From: Marinilabiliaceae bacterium JC040
GTDB lineage: Bacteria; Bacteroidota; Bacteroidia; Bacteroidales; Marinifilaceae
Direction of reading: 5' to 3'
DNA length: 64,000 bases
Assembly: GCA_022496785.1 (NCBI GenBank)
Contig: SNAP01000002.1
Span: forward strand, 62,001-126,000
The notes beneath the pieces are model-generated. The model ran no database searches. It had not been told where the DNA came from and saw nothing but the letters and a program-made list of their open reading frames with translations. The first letter of the stretch is position 1; every line of letters starts with the position of its first letter. A program made the translations under genes and the position numbers. Positions 45,780 to 53,465 of the stretch are shown here, piece by piece.

Positions 45780-46243
45780 TATTTCGTATTGATACTTTTA
45801 AGACCTGAATCGATTATTGATTTTATTTTTGTTTTAAACAAATTTGGATTAGATGCTGCCTTTGTGAATGCAAAACTTGTTTGATTACTAACATGTTCTA
45901 CTCCATCCTGAACTCTTACAATAAGTAGAGTTGAGAAAGCAACTTTATATCTTTCAACTACCGATTTATTAGCTTCTACAGAAGTATCTATAAGTTTCAA
46001 TTTTACTTTTGTATTTTCTTTATATAATGCAAAAATATCTTTTATTTGATTTTCAATAGCAACACAAGTATGACATCTTCTCTTTCCAAAGAAATATAAT
46101 ATATTCACTGTATTATCTGATAACTTATTATCAACCACTTCTTTAGCTTTTTTTACATCCGAAGTCTTTTCTTTAGGTGCATTAGAACATGATACTGTTA
46201 GTAAAACACTTGCAATTAGTATTAGATTTAAAATTTTTCTCAT
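45779..46243 (-). CDS. Thioredoxin-like lipoprotein with CHTC site
   Basis: The 154-residue protein has a lipobox (LTVSC, Cys19) and then a thioredoxin-like fold. The redox motif is RRCHTC (Cys57 and Cys60) after ILYFFGK, unlike the usual WCxxC, and it ends with KSIIDSGLKS. As a lipid-anchored periplasmic redox protein it could take electrons from the CcdA-like protein encoded directly after it. Its substrate is unknown; arsenic-related or thiol-disulfide repair work are both possible. Confidence 0.75.
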   Translation of the reverse strand: MRKILNLILIASVLLTVSCSNAPKEKTSDVKKAKEVVDNKLSDNTVNILYFFGKRRCHTCVAIENQIKDIFALYKENTKVKLKLIDTSVEANKSVVERYKVAFSTLLIVRVQDGVEHVSNQTSFAFTKAASNPNLFKTKIKSIIDSGLKSINTK

Positions 46244-46248
46244 TGTAT

Positions 46249-47217
46249 TTATAGTATTATATTAAAAAATATTCCTGATATTATTATAAATAGGGTTATT
46301 ACTCCAAAGAAGATTCCTATTAGTTTAAGAGTCATTACCTTTTTCAAAAGCGTTGCCTCTGGTAAAGATAGACCTACCACTGCCATCATAAATGCTATAG
46401 CTGTTCCCAATGGTATTCCTTTTGCTACGAACACATCTATTACAGGAACTATTGCTGCTGCATTCGCATACATAGGTACTGCTAGAATTACTGCAGCAGG
46501 TACTGCATACCATTTATTAGCAGCCAAATATTCTTGGAAGAATCCCTCTGGTACATAACCGTGCATTACAGCTCCTATTGCAATACCAATAATTACATAA
46601 ATAATAACCCCTTTAACTATCTTCCAGGCATCATTTACTATTGATGGTAATCTTTCTAAAAAGCTTGTATTTTCTGCTTCGAATTGTTGAGTCTCAGCAT
46701 TCTGATCTATCTGTATTTGTTTTACCCAATCACTTAAAAGAGGACGTAAATTCATTTTTCCTAAAATAAAACCTCCTACCACTCCTAATAGTATACCACT
46801 AGCAACATATATTGCAGTTATTTTTAATCCAAAAGATCCTATAAACATTGCAACAGCAACTTCATTCACTAGAGGTGATGTTATTAGGTATGCAAAAGTT
46901 ACCCCTAAAGGAATTCCTCCCTTTACAAAACCTATAAATAAAGGGATTGATGAACAACTACAAAATGGTGTGATAGCTCCAAATATTGATGCAAGAAGAT
47001 AGTCTAAACCATACATCTTTTTTGATAGAAGGTAGTTTCTTAGTCTTTCTATTGGAAAATATGCATTTATTATTCCCATTATTATACTTATAAAGAATAA
47101 TAGTATCAATATCTTTGTAGTATCGTATAGAAAGAAATTCAATGCTTTTCCTAAATGACTAGTAGCATCTATTCCAAATAGAGAGAACACTATCCAATCT
47201 GCGAGTTTCTGTATCAT
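46249..47217 (-). CDS. Permease of the DUF318/ArsP family
   Basis: The 322-residue protein has eight to ten membrane helices with the signature CSCSSIPLFIGF (Cys86, Cys88) after AITPF, and a second SLPEATLLKK loop toward the C-terminus. Members export organoarsenicals or other soft-metal compounds (ArsP type), and the cysteines bind the cargo. A cytoplasmic loop of about 40 residues (QIDQNAETQQFE) separates the two halves. It is the second gene of the operon that begins with a small thioredoxin. Confidence 0.85.
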   Translation of the reverse strand: MIQKLADWIVFSLFGIDATSHLGKALNFFLYDTTKILILLFFISIIMGIINAYFPIERLRNYLLSKKMYGLDYLLASIFGAITPFCSCSSIPLFIGFVKGGIPLGVTFAYLITSPLVNEVAVAMFIGSFGLKITAIYVASGILLGVVGGFILGKMNLRPLLSDWVKQIQIDQNAETQQFEAENTSFLERLPSIVNDAWKIVKGVIIYVIIGIAIGAVMHGYVPEGFFQEYLAANKWYAVPAAVILAVPMYANAAAIVPVIDVFVAKGIPLGTAIAFMMAVVGLSLPEATLLKKVMTLKLIGIFFGVITLFIIISGIFFNIIL

Positions 47218-47241
47218 ATCTATTATGATTATATAGATGTA

Positions 47242-47481
47242 TTACAATAAAGATTGAATTAGCTTTTTAGCACTCTCTACTGTATGCTCTTTACCTTGTG
47301 AAACTACTTTTTCGTCTATAACTATTGCTGGAGTTCTCATTACATTATAAGAAATAATTTTCATCATATCTTCTTCTTTCACTAGATTAGCTTCTATACC
47401 TAAAGCCTCTACTGCTTGTTTTGTTATCTCGTATAAACTTTTACATTTTGCACATCCTGAACCTAAAATCTTGATTTCCAT
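47242..47481 (-). CDS. Small thioredoxin-fold redox protein (TM0996/MTH895 type)
   Basis: The 79-residue protein has a GSGCAKC motif (Cys10 and Cys13) and the MRTPAIVIDEK cis-Pro loop of the redox-active disulfide protein 2 family. In Bacteroidota it regularly accompanies DUF318 permeases and ArsR regulators. It is the first gene of the operon; a promoter with two palindromes lies about 100 bases upstream. No ArsR gene is in the window. Confidence 0.88.
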   Translation of the reverse strand: MEIKILGSGCAKCKSLYEITKQAVEALGIEANLVKEEDMMKIISYNVMRTPAIVIDEKVVSQGKEHTVESAKKLIQSLL

Positions 47482-47559
47482 TTTCTTTTTCCTTTTTAGT
47501 TAATTATTTAATTCTATTAAATCTTTATTATCTTTTTTTGCTATAATAGCTTTATTTAA

Positions 47560-47577
47560 GTTCGTAATAATACGAAC
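47560..47577. promoter_or_regulatory. Palindromic operator 1 (near the transcription start)
   Basis: GTTCGTA-ATAA-TACGAAC, a perfect 7-bp dyad with a 4-base spacer, lies just downstream of the -7 box. It has the size of an ArsR/SmtB-type site. Confidence 0.7.
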
Positions 47578-47583
47578 ACATTG

Positions 47584-47614
47584 CAAATATATAGATTGTT
47601 CGTATAAATACAAA
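47584..47614 (-). promoter_or_regulatory. Promoter of the thioredoxin-permease operon
   Basis: The minus strand reads TTTG, 19 bases, TATATTTG, a perfect match to the Bacteroidota consensus and spacing. Confidence 0.8.
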
Positions 47615-47615
47615 C
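47598..47615. promoter_or_regulatory. Palindromic operator 2 (in the promoter spacer)
   Basis: GTTCGTA-TAAA-TACAAAC has the same architecture as operator 1, with one mismatch, 38 bases away. It covers the spacer and -33 box. Confidence 0.65.
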
Positions 47616-47644
47616 AAAAGGAAGAAAAAATTTCATATAAAGAA

Positions 47645-47674
47645 AAAAGGGATATCAAAATTGATATCCCTTTT
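47645..47674 (-). terminator. Rho-independent terminator of the thiamine operon
   Basis: A perfect 14-bp stem (AAAAGGGATATCAA with TTGATATCCCTTTT, loop of 2), 15 bases past the tenA stop, ends the operon. Confidence 0.85.
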
Positions 47675-47688
47675 CTTGATTATAATCT

Positions 47689-48336
47689 TTACAGATTAGT
47701 TGATTCTTCAAAGACTTTAAGCTCGTGAATACACGATTTTCTAAAGACTGAAAATATCTTTTTCTTAGATATAGAATCAAGATTTTTAGCTTGATTCTCC
47801 ATTATTTGAATAAAAGTTCTAGTATAATTGATATAATCATCACCAGAATAAGTATCTATAAATTTCTTGTATTTATTATTCTCATTATGGTGATTTAGTA
47901 CCCATATACCTACCTTTCCATATAGCCAAAAACAAGGCAATAGTGCTGCTACCCCCAAGAAATATTCTTCCTTTTTAGTGTTTACATCTAGAAAATCGCA
48001 ATATTCTTTAAAAGCAGGAGATAGTCTTTTAGCAGGAGTAATATCGAAATATTTCATAAAATCGTTATGTAATATTTCTTCTATTTCTACACAATCTGTA
48101 GACATCTTGTAAAAGAAATCTTTTTCTTCTGGAACGTTTGAACGTTTACTCATACGCATTAAACATTCAGCATCCTCTTTCATGTATAATACATCTTGAG
48201 CAAGATAGTGTTTAAAAGCTTTCTCTGATAAATTACCCTTTGCTAGTGCTTGAGTAAATTCACATTCTAGAATTTGCTTATACACATCTTCTACCTCTGT
48301 CCACATTTCTTTTGTAAATTCTCCTACTGCTTCCAT
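47689..48336 (-). CDS. tenA: TenA-family thiaminase II / aminopyrimidine aminohydrolase
   Basis: The 215-residue helical-bundle enzyme hydrolyses damaged thiamine or aminopyrimidines so that the HMP part can be reused. The active-site region is seen in ALLPCFWLYGKVG (nucleophile Cys) and the C-terminal acid in HELKVFEES. It is the last gene of the TPP-controlled operon, sharing its start with the thiD stop by one base. With ThiD and ThiM it supports salvage. Confidence 0.92.
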   Translation of the reverse strand: MEAVGEFTKEMWTEVEDVYKQILECEFTQALAKGNLSEKAFKHYLAQDVLYMKEDAECLMRMSKRSNVPEEKDFFYKMSTDCVEIEEILHNDFMKYFDITPAKRLSPAFKEYCDFLDVNTKKEEYFLGVAALLPCFWLYGKVGIWVLNHHNENNKYKKFIDTYSGDDYINYTRTFIQIMENQAKNLDSISKKKIFSVFRKSCIHELKVFEESTNL

Positions 48337-49157
48337 TAGCTATTTTTCCACAAGTTATAGAAATGTTTTACAGGGCCATGTCCTTCTCCTAATTTATAAT
48401 CTTTACCACTAACAATAGCATCATTGATATATTGCTTAGCCAATTTTGCTGCCTCGTTAAGAGATTTTCCTTTTGCTAAAAATGAAGCAAAGGCTGATGA
48501 AAGAGTACAACCTGTTCCGTGAGTATTATTAGTATCTAATCGTTGAGATTTGAATTCTAATGTCTCGTCTGTTTCAGCATTATAAAATACATCAATAAGT
48601 TCATCATCACTTAGATGTCCTGCTTTAAGGAATACAGAAACTTTACCACCCAAAGATAGTTCCTTTGCAAATTCAGGTAATTGTTCTTGAGAGTCTATTT
48701 TCTTACCTAATAAGATTTCGGCTTCTGGTATATTAGGAGTAATAACTCTTACTTTAGGTATTAAAACTGTCTTTAATGTAGAGATAGCTTCTTCTTGAAG
48801 TAGAACATCTCCTGAAGTTGCTACCATTACAGGATCGAGTACAATATTCTTAATATTAAAAAGATCAAGAGCTTTATCAACCATTTTAATAGTATTTGAA
48901 GAATGTAACATCCCTATTTTAACAGCATTTGTACCTATATCTTCAAGTACAACTTTAATCTCTTCGTATATTACATTATCTGGTATAGCATGAATTCCTG
49001 TAACACCTAATGTATTTTGTATTGTAATCGCTGTAATAGCATTTGTAGCGTAACATTCACATGCAGAAATAGTTTTTATATCAGCTTGTATTCCTGCTCC
49101 ACCACCTGAATCACTTCCTGCTATTATCAATACTTTATCGTAATTCTTTTCTTGCAT
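48336..49157 (-). CDS. thiD: Hydroxymethylpyrimidine (phosphate) kinase ThiD
   Basis: The 273-residue ribokinase-fold enzyme phosphorylates HMP to HMP-PP for thiamine assembly. Motifs are GSDSGGGAGIQAD near the N-terminus, DPVMVATSGD in the middle and NTHGTGCTLSSAF in the catalytic C-terminal part. Length and frame are normal, and it lacks the extra domains of ThiD-ThiE fusions. It overlaps thiE by 23 bases. Confidence 0.97.
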   Translation of the reverse strand: MQEKNYDKVLIIAGSDSGGGAGIQADIKTISACECYATNAITAITIQNTLGVTGIHAIPDNVIYEEIKVVLEDIGTNAVKIGMLHSSNTIKMVDKALDLFNIKNIVLDPVMVATSGDVLLQEEAISTLKTVLIPKVRVITPNIPEAEILLGKKIDSQEQLPEFAKELSLGGKVSVFLKAGHLSDDELIDVFYNAETDETLEFKSQRLDTNNTHGTGCTLSSAFASFLAKGKSLNEAAKLAKQYINDAIVSGKDYKLGEGHGPVKHFYNLWKNS

Positions 49158-49779
49158 CTTTAATTATTTCTATTAATTCCTTAGATTCTTTTTTAGGATC
49201 AGCTTTACCGATTATTGCAGATATTACAGAAATACCATCAGCACCATTTTGGATTATATCTTTAGTATTTTCTTTAGAGATACCACCAATAGCAACTGAT
49301 TTATGTTTTGTAAATGATGATATTTCTTTTATACCTTCAAGACCTAATGGAGTGTTTATATCTGTTTTTGTATTTGTTGAAAACACAGGTGATAGACCTA
49401 TATAATCTACATCTAAATCGTTAGCCTCTTTTGCTTGTTCTATAGTTTCTACAGAAAGTCCTACTATTTTATCTTTACCTATGATTTTTCTTACTACTTC
49501 ATATGGTAAATCGGATTGACCAATATGTATTCCATCAGCATCACAGGCTAGAGCTATATCTAGTCTATCATTAATTATTAATGGAATATTGTGCTTAGAT
49601 AGCAATTCTTTCATAGAACATGCTATACTGTAGAATTCCTCTGTTGAGCAATCTTTTTCTCTTAGCTGAACTAATGTTACACCTCCTTTAACTGCTTCTT
49701 CAACAATTGCTTCAAGAGATTGAGAACCAGCTAATCGTCTATCAGTTACGAGATATAAACTTAAATCAAAATCCTTCAT
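49135..49779 (-). CDS. thiE: Thiamine-phosphate synthase ThiE
   Basis: The 214-residue barrel joins HMP-PP and thiazole phosphate to give thiamine phosphate. LYLVTDRRL, VQLREKDCS, INDRLDIAL and GADGISVISAI mark the conserved strands and phosphate loops. It sits between thiM and thiD, overlapping both, and provides the joining step for the products of the two thiamine loci. Confidence 0.97.
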   Translation of the reverse strand: MKDFDLSLYLVTDRRLAGSQSLEAIVEEAVKGGVTLVQLREKDCSTEEFYSIACSMKELLSKHNIPLIINDRLDIALACDADGIHIGQSDLPYEVVRKIIGKDKIVGLSVETIEQAKEANDLDVDYIGLSPVFSTNTKTDINTPLGLEGIKEISSFTKHKSVAIGGISKENTKDIIQNGADGISVISAIIGKADPKKESKELIEIIKDARKELR

Positions 49780-50578
49780 TTCTAATTTTTAATCTTTTTT
49801 CTATATCACTACCTTCTAAATTGTATATTGTATCTAGAAAATTCATTTGTAAGCTTCCAGGACCTTTAGATAGTTCACTTGCTATTTCTCCAGAAATACC
49901 CATTACTGCCATTGCAGAAGATGCTGCTTCTAAGATATTAGCTGAAACACCTAAGAAAGCTCCAACAATTGCTGTTGATGTACAACCCATTCCTGTAACT
50001 TTTGGCATCATTGATGATCCATTTTCTATAGCAACTACTTTCTTACCATCGGTAATATAATCTGTTTCTCCACTTATAACAACTACAGAAGATGTATTTA
50101 ATGCTAATGATTTAGCTGATTCAAGAGCTGAATCTGAACTATCAGTACTATCAACCCCTTTAGTTTTAGTCTTAGCTTGAGAATTTAAAGCAATAATTTC
50201 AGAAGCATTTCCACGTATTACAGAAGGAGAACATTTATCAATTATATTGATTGCTGTTTCTGTTCTATAGGCACTTGCACCAACGCCAACAGGATCGAAA
50301 ACAATAGGTTTACCCATACTATTAGCTTTATCTCCTGCTATTAGCATAGATTCTACCCATTTACTTGATAGTGTACCCATATTAATTACTAATGAAGAAG
50401 CTATAGATACCATATCTTCTACTTCTTCTTTTGCATGAGCCATTACAGGTGATGCCCCTATTGATAAAAGAGCATTTGCTGTATTGTTCATCACTACATA
50501 ATTAGTGATATTATGCACTAATGGTGAATTTTCTCTAATCTTTTTAAGATTTTCAATAATGATTTTTGAGTCTATCAT
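49766..50578 (-). CDS. thiM: Hydroxyethylthiazole kinase ThiM
   Basis: The 270-residue kinase phosphorylates salvaged thiazole alcohol. HNITNYVVMNNTANALL is at the N-terminus, DPVGVGASAYR in the middle and KVTGMGCTSTAIVGAF in the C-terminal anion-hole region. The ATG at 50578 (MIDSKII) is chosen because a GTG 21 bases upstream would overlap the methyltransferase end; both are possible. It precedes thiE with an overlap of 14 bases. Confidence 0.95.
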   Translation of the reverse strand: MIDSKIIIENLKKIRENSPLVHNITNYVVMNNTANALLSIGASPVMAHAKEEVEDMVSIASSLVINMGTLSSKWVESMLIAGDKANSMGKPIVFDPVGVGASAYRTETAINIIDKCSPSVIRGNASEIIALNSQAKTKTKGVDSTDSSDSALESAKSLALNTSSVVVISGETDYITDGKKVVAIENGSSMMPKVTGMGCTSTAIVGAFLGVSANILEAASSAMAVMGISGEIASELSKGPGSLQMNFLDTIYNLEGSDIEKRLKIRNEGF

Positions 50579-50582
50579 AGGG

Positions 50583-51287
50583 CTATTTCTTTTGTGCACA
50601 AATAGCTACATAATCTCCACAATCATACCCTTCTACTGGTTCTTCTAATACTGTATTTGAGTATAATGGATGCTTTGTTAGTGTTTGTGCAAATTCTAAA
50701 TTAGTGAAATTTGACTTTTCAAGCATATTAATCTTTTCTTGAGTAGTTCTCCAATTTGCTACTCTTACTAATTCTATTGGATATGGATCGCGAGGTGCTA
50801 CTCCTTCTAGTAGTGAATGATCCCATGTGTCTACTGCTTTTGCAAGATTATACATTATAGCATATGAACTCTCTTTTGGTACATCAATAACTATAATCTT
50901 TCCTCCTGGACGAAGGGCTTTATACGATTTATCGAATGCTCGTTGAAGGTCTGTTATATAACTAGGAGTTCCATTAAATAATATTGTATCGTATTTTTCT
51001 TCTCCTAATTCATATTCTTCTGCTGTTGCAATATCGACATTTATTCCTCTTTTACGAGCTATTGATGCCATACCTTCTGAAGGCTCAATTCCATTTTGAA
51101 TATTGATATCGAATTCTTTACGAAGTATAGTCTCGAAAAGACCACTTCCACAACCCATAGAAATTACCTCTCCTGGGTTCTTTAAGAAATGTGCAACTAA
51201 TTTTACTTCTGAGTATAGAAGATTTTTGTTTTCCATAAACCATGCATCGTAAGCTGATGCATATTCGTCAAAGTTTGATTTTCCCAT
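50583..51287 (-). CDS. Class I SAM-dependent methyltransferase, first gene of the TPP operon
   Basis: The 234-residue protein (start at MGKSNFDEYAS; the upstream TTG is less likely) has the SAM-binding motif VISMGCGSGLFET, then the second strand NGIEPSEGMASIA and LFNGTPSYI, DVPKESS in later strands. Its acceptor substrate is unknown. It is the first gene after the TPP riboswitch and five bases before thiM, so it is expressed with thiamine salvage when TPP is low. A link to thiamine or a related cofactor is therefore likely but unproven. Confidence 0.8.
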   Translation of the reverse strand: MGKSNFDEYASAYDAWFMENKNLLYSEVKLVAHFLKNPGEVISMGCGSGLFETILRKEFDINIQNGIEPSEGMASIARKRGINVDIATAEEYELGEEKYDTILFNGTPSYITDLQRAFDKSYKALRPGGKIIVIDVPKESSYAIMYNLAKAVDTWDHSLLEGVAPRDPYPIELVRVANWRTTQEKINMLEKSNFTNLEFAQTLTKHPLYSNTVLEEPVEGYDCGDYVAICAQKK

Positions 51288-51359
51288 CTTTCGTAGCGTT
51301 AAAACGTAGAAAAACAAGAATAAAAATCCTTGGTCTATTTACTTATGGTTTATTTTTGT

Positions 51360-51433
51360 TTCCCTACGCTATTATTAAATATATCAGGTTCAAGGGTGTT
51401 ATCTCAGCCTAAGAAGGCACCCCTAACAACGCC
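51360..51433 (-). promoter_or_regulatory. TPP riboswitch
   Basis: The minus strand holds TAGGGGTGCC, GGCTGAGATAACACCCTTG, AACCTGAT and AGCGTAGGGAA in the right order, the conserved THI-element core. It lies 72 bases upstream of the methyltransferase start and covers the whole thi operon. TPP binding should switch expression off. Confidence 0.93.
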
Positions 51434-51434
51434 A

Positions 51435-51442
51435 CAAAGATA
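51435..51442 (-). promoter_or_regulatory. -7 promoter element for the TPP operon
   Basis: The minus strand reads TATCTTTG, exact TAnnTTTG, just upstream of the riboswitch, so the transcript starts within or at its first bases. Confidence 0.6.
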
Positions 51443-51449
51443 ATTATTA

Positions 51450-51887
51450 CTATCTATTATTCTCTATTAGATTGTTATTTATTCTTCTCATCAATGAGTT
51501 TACTTGTTCTACTTCTTGATCACTTAAACCACGATATGAAATTTCTCTAACTTCTATTGAAATTTCTTTTAGTTCTTCTATTATTTTCTCTGATTCTTCA
51601 GTATGATATATTCTATATTTCCTTTTATCCTCAGAATCTTGTACACTCTTTATATAAGATAGGCTTAATAATTTCTTAAAACACTTTGTTATTGTTGGCT
51701 TATCAAATAAGAGACGTTTTCCTATATCCCTTAAACAGGTTCCTGGATTTACTTTTATATCTAATAGTATAAATGCTTGTATCTCGTTTATAGGAAGATT
51801 ATTATCTCGTAATTTTCTACTTATACTTAATCTCATTTGTTTAGATACCGATCCAAACAATCTCCCATGTTCACACCTTTCACTCAT
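51450..51887 (-). CDS. MarR-family transcriptional regulator
   Basis: The 145-residue winged-helix protein has the LRDIGKRLLFDKPTITKCF recognition helix and the wing with SEDKRKYRIYHTE. It is 22 bases downstream of the MATE pump gene and probably controls that operon in response to a drug or metabolite. Its operator was not located. Confidence 0.85.
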   Translation of the reverse strand: MSERCEHGRLFGSVSKQMRLSISRKLRDNNLPINEIQAFILLDIKVNPGTCLRDIGKRLLFDKPTITKCFKKLLSLSYIKSVQDSEDKRKYRIYHTEESEKIIEELKEISIEVREISYRGLSDQEVEQVNSLMRRINNNLIENNR

Positions 51888-51909
51888 GATTATATATTTA
51901 TCTATTATA

Positions 51910-53274
51910 TTAATTTTTTTCTACTTTCGCTGCAACAATCATATTTGTTAATTTCTTCATTTCTAATGATAGAAATAGCAATATTATAATAAATAATAAT
52001 ACATCTGCAAATCCTCCTGCCATAAATATTCCATCTAGATCGAAGAATATTGGTAGTATTAATATACCTCCTAAATAAAAGACTATTTGCTTTAAAAAGA
52101 ATAGTATTCCAGATTCCATTGGCTTACCTACAGATTGAAAATAACCAGAACCAATTACATTAAAACCTAAAAATGTCATTCCTATAGAAAATAATAACAT
52201 CCCTTTACGAGTAATTTCCATAAATTCTGTATCTCCATCGGAAAATAATGCGACTAGGCTATCTGGATTAAAGACTACTATAAGGAATACTATAAAAGAT
52301 AATATTGTTGATGCTATAAGAGATTTCTTAAGTACTTCTTTTACTCTATCGTAAGATTTATAACCATAGTTAAAACCTATTATAGGTTGTACTCCTTGAC
52401 TGATTCCTATATTGATAAACATTACAGACATATATATAGAATTGATTACTCCCATTGCTCCAATTGCAATTTCTCCTCCATATTTCTTTAATTGTATGTT
52501 TGCTACTATTGCTGCCATACTCACTCCTATTTGAAGAATGAAAGCTGGAAATCCAATTTTAAATATTCTTTTTATTATTGGTAAAGATGGCATCATATAT
52601 TTAAGACGCAATGTCAATAATCTTTTAGGTGATTTTGTGAAATAATAGAATGTCATACATGCTGCCGTGAATGTTGAAAGCTTAGTTGCTAAAGCTGCTC
52701 CTGTTACTCCCCATTTAAAAATGATTACAAAAAAGTAATCTAATATTATATTCATAAATGCACTTACAAGCATTACCCTCATTGCATATTTTGGTTGACC
52801 TTCTGCACGTATTAACCCATTTACCCCCATTGCAAAGAATTGGAATAATATGAAGAAGTATATTATTCTCATATATTCTGAAGCTATTGGTATTAAAGCT
52901 GGTGTTGCCCCTATAGCATATAATATTTCGTCCATAAACGTATATCCTACAAACATTATAAGAATATTCAATACATTATATATAAATGCTGCATTTCCTA
53001 ATATCTTCTCTGCTGTTTCTTTATCTCCTTCTCCTAATGATAGTGATACTAAACTAGCCGATCCTATTCCTATTAACATCCCCATTGATATTATTATTGT
53101 AAAGATTGGTAGTGTTATACTCACTGCTGATATTGCTAATGACCCTAGTTCTTGACCAATAAACATTCTGTCTACTATATTATATAGTGCAAATGCTAAT
53201 TGACCTAATATTGCGGGTATAGAATATCTCAATATTAATTTCCCTATTTTCTCTTCTGCTAAATCGTTCTTCAT
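51910..53274 (-). CDS. MATE-family multidrug efflux transporter
   Basis: The 454-residue protein has about twelve membrane helices with the repeated N- and C-lobe layout. YSIPAILGQLAFALYNIVDR and LGSLAISAVSITLPI lie in the first helices, and GINIGISQGVQPIIGFNYG-type sequence (INIGISQGVQPIIGFNYG) in the second half. It exports drugs or toxic metabolites with Na+ or H+. The MarR gene follows. Confidence 0.92.
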   Translation of the reverse strand: MKNDLAEEKIGKLILRYSIPAILGQLAFALYNIVDRMFIGQELGSLAISAVSITLPIFTIIISMGMLIGIGSASLVSLSLGEGDKETAEKILGNAAFIYNVLNILIMFVGYTFMDEILYAIGATPALIPIASEYMRIIYFFILFQFFAMGVNGLIRAEGQPKYAMRVMLVSAFMNIILDYFFVIIFKWGVTGAALATKLSTFTAACMTFYYFTKSPKRLLTLRLKYMMPSLPIIKRIFKIGFPAFILQIGVSMAAIVANIQLKKYGGEIAIGAMGVINSIYMSVMFINIGISQGVQPIIGFNYGYKSYDRVKEVLKKSLIASTILSFIVFLIVVFNPDSLVALFSDGDTEFMEITRKGMLLFSIGMTFLGFNVIGSGYFQSVGKPMESGILFFLKQIVFYLGGILILPIFFDLDGIFMAGGFADVLLFIIILLFLSLEMKKLTNMIVAAKVEKN

Positions 53275-53425
53275 ATTGTTTATTTTTCAATTATACACTT
53301 TAAATGTATTTAGTTGCAAAAGAAACTAATTTATTTTTACGATACAAGAAAATCTCTATTTTTATTATTTTGTGCTTTTTATTTGAACACCCCCTCTTTT
53401 TATAGGGGTATTAAATTTATTTTTA

Positions 53426-53433
53426 TACTTTTG
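53426..53433 (+). promoter_or_regulatory. -7 promoter element for glnN
   Basis: TACTTTTG matches TAnnTTTG and lies 33 bases before the glnN start. No TTTG was seen at -33. Confidence 0.45.
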
Positions 53434-53465
53434 GGACTTAATAGTAAAAATTACAGGGATTACTC

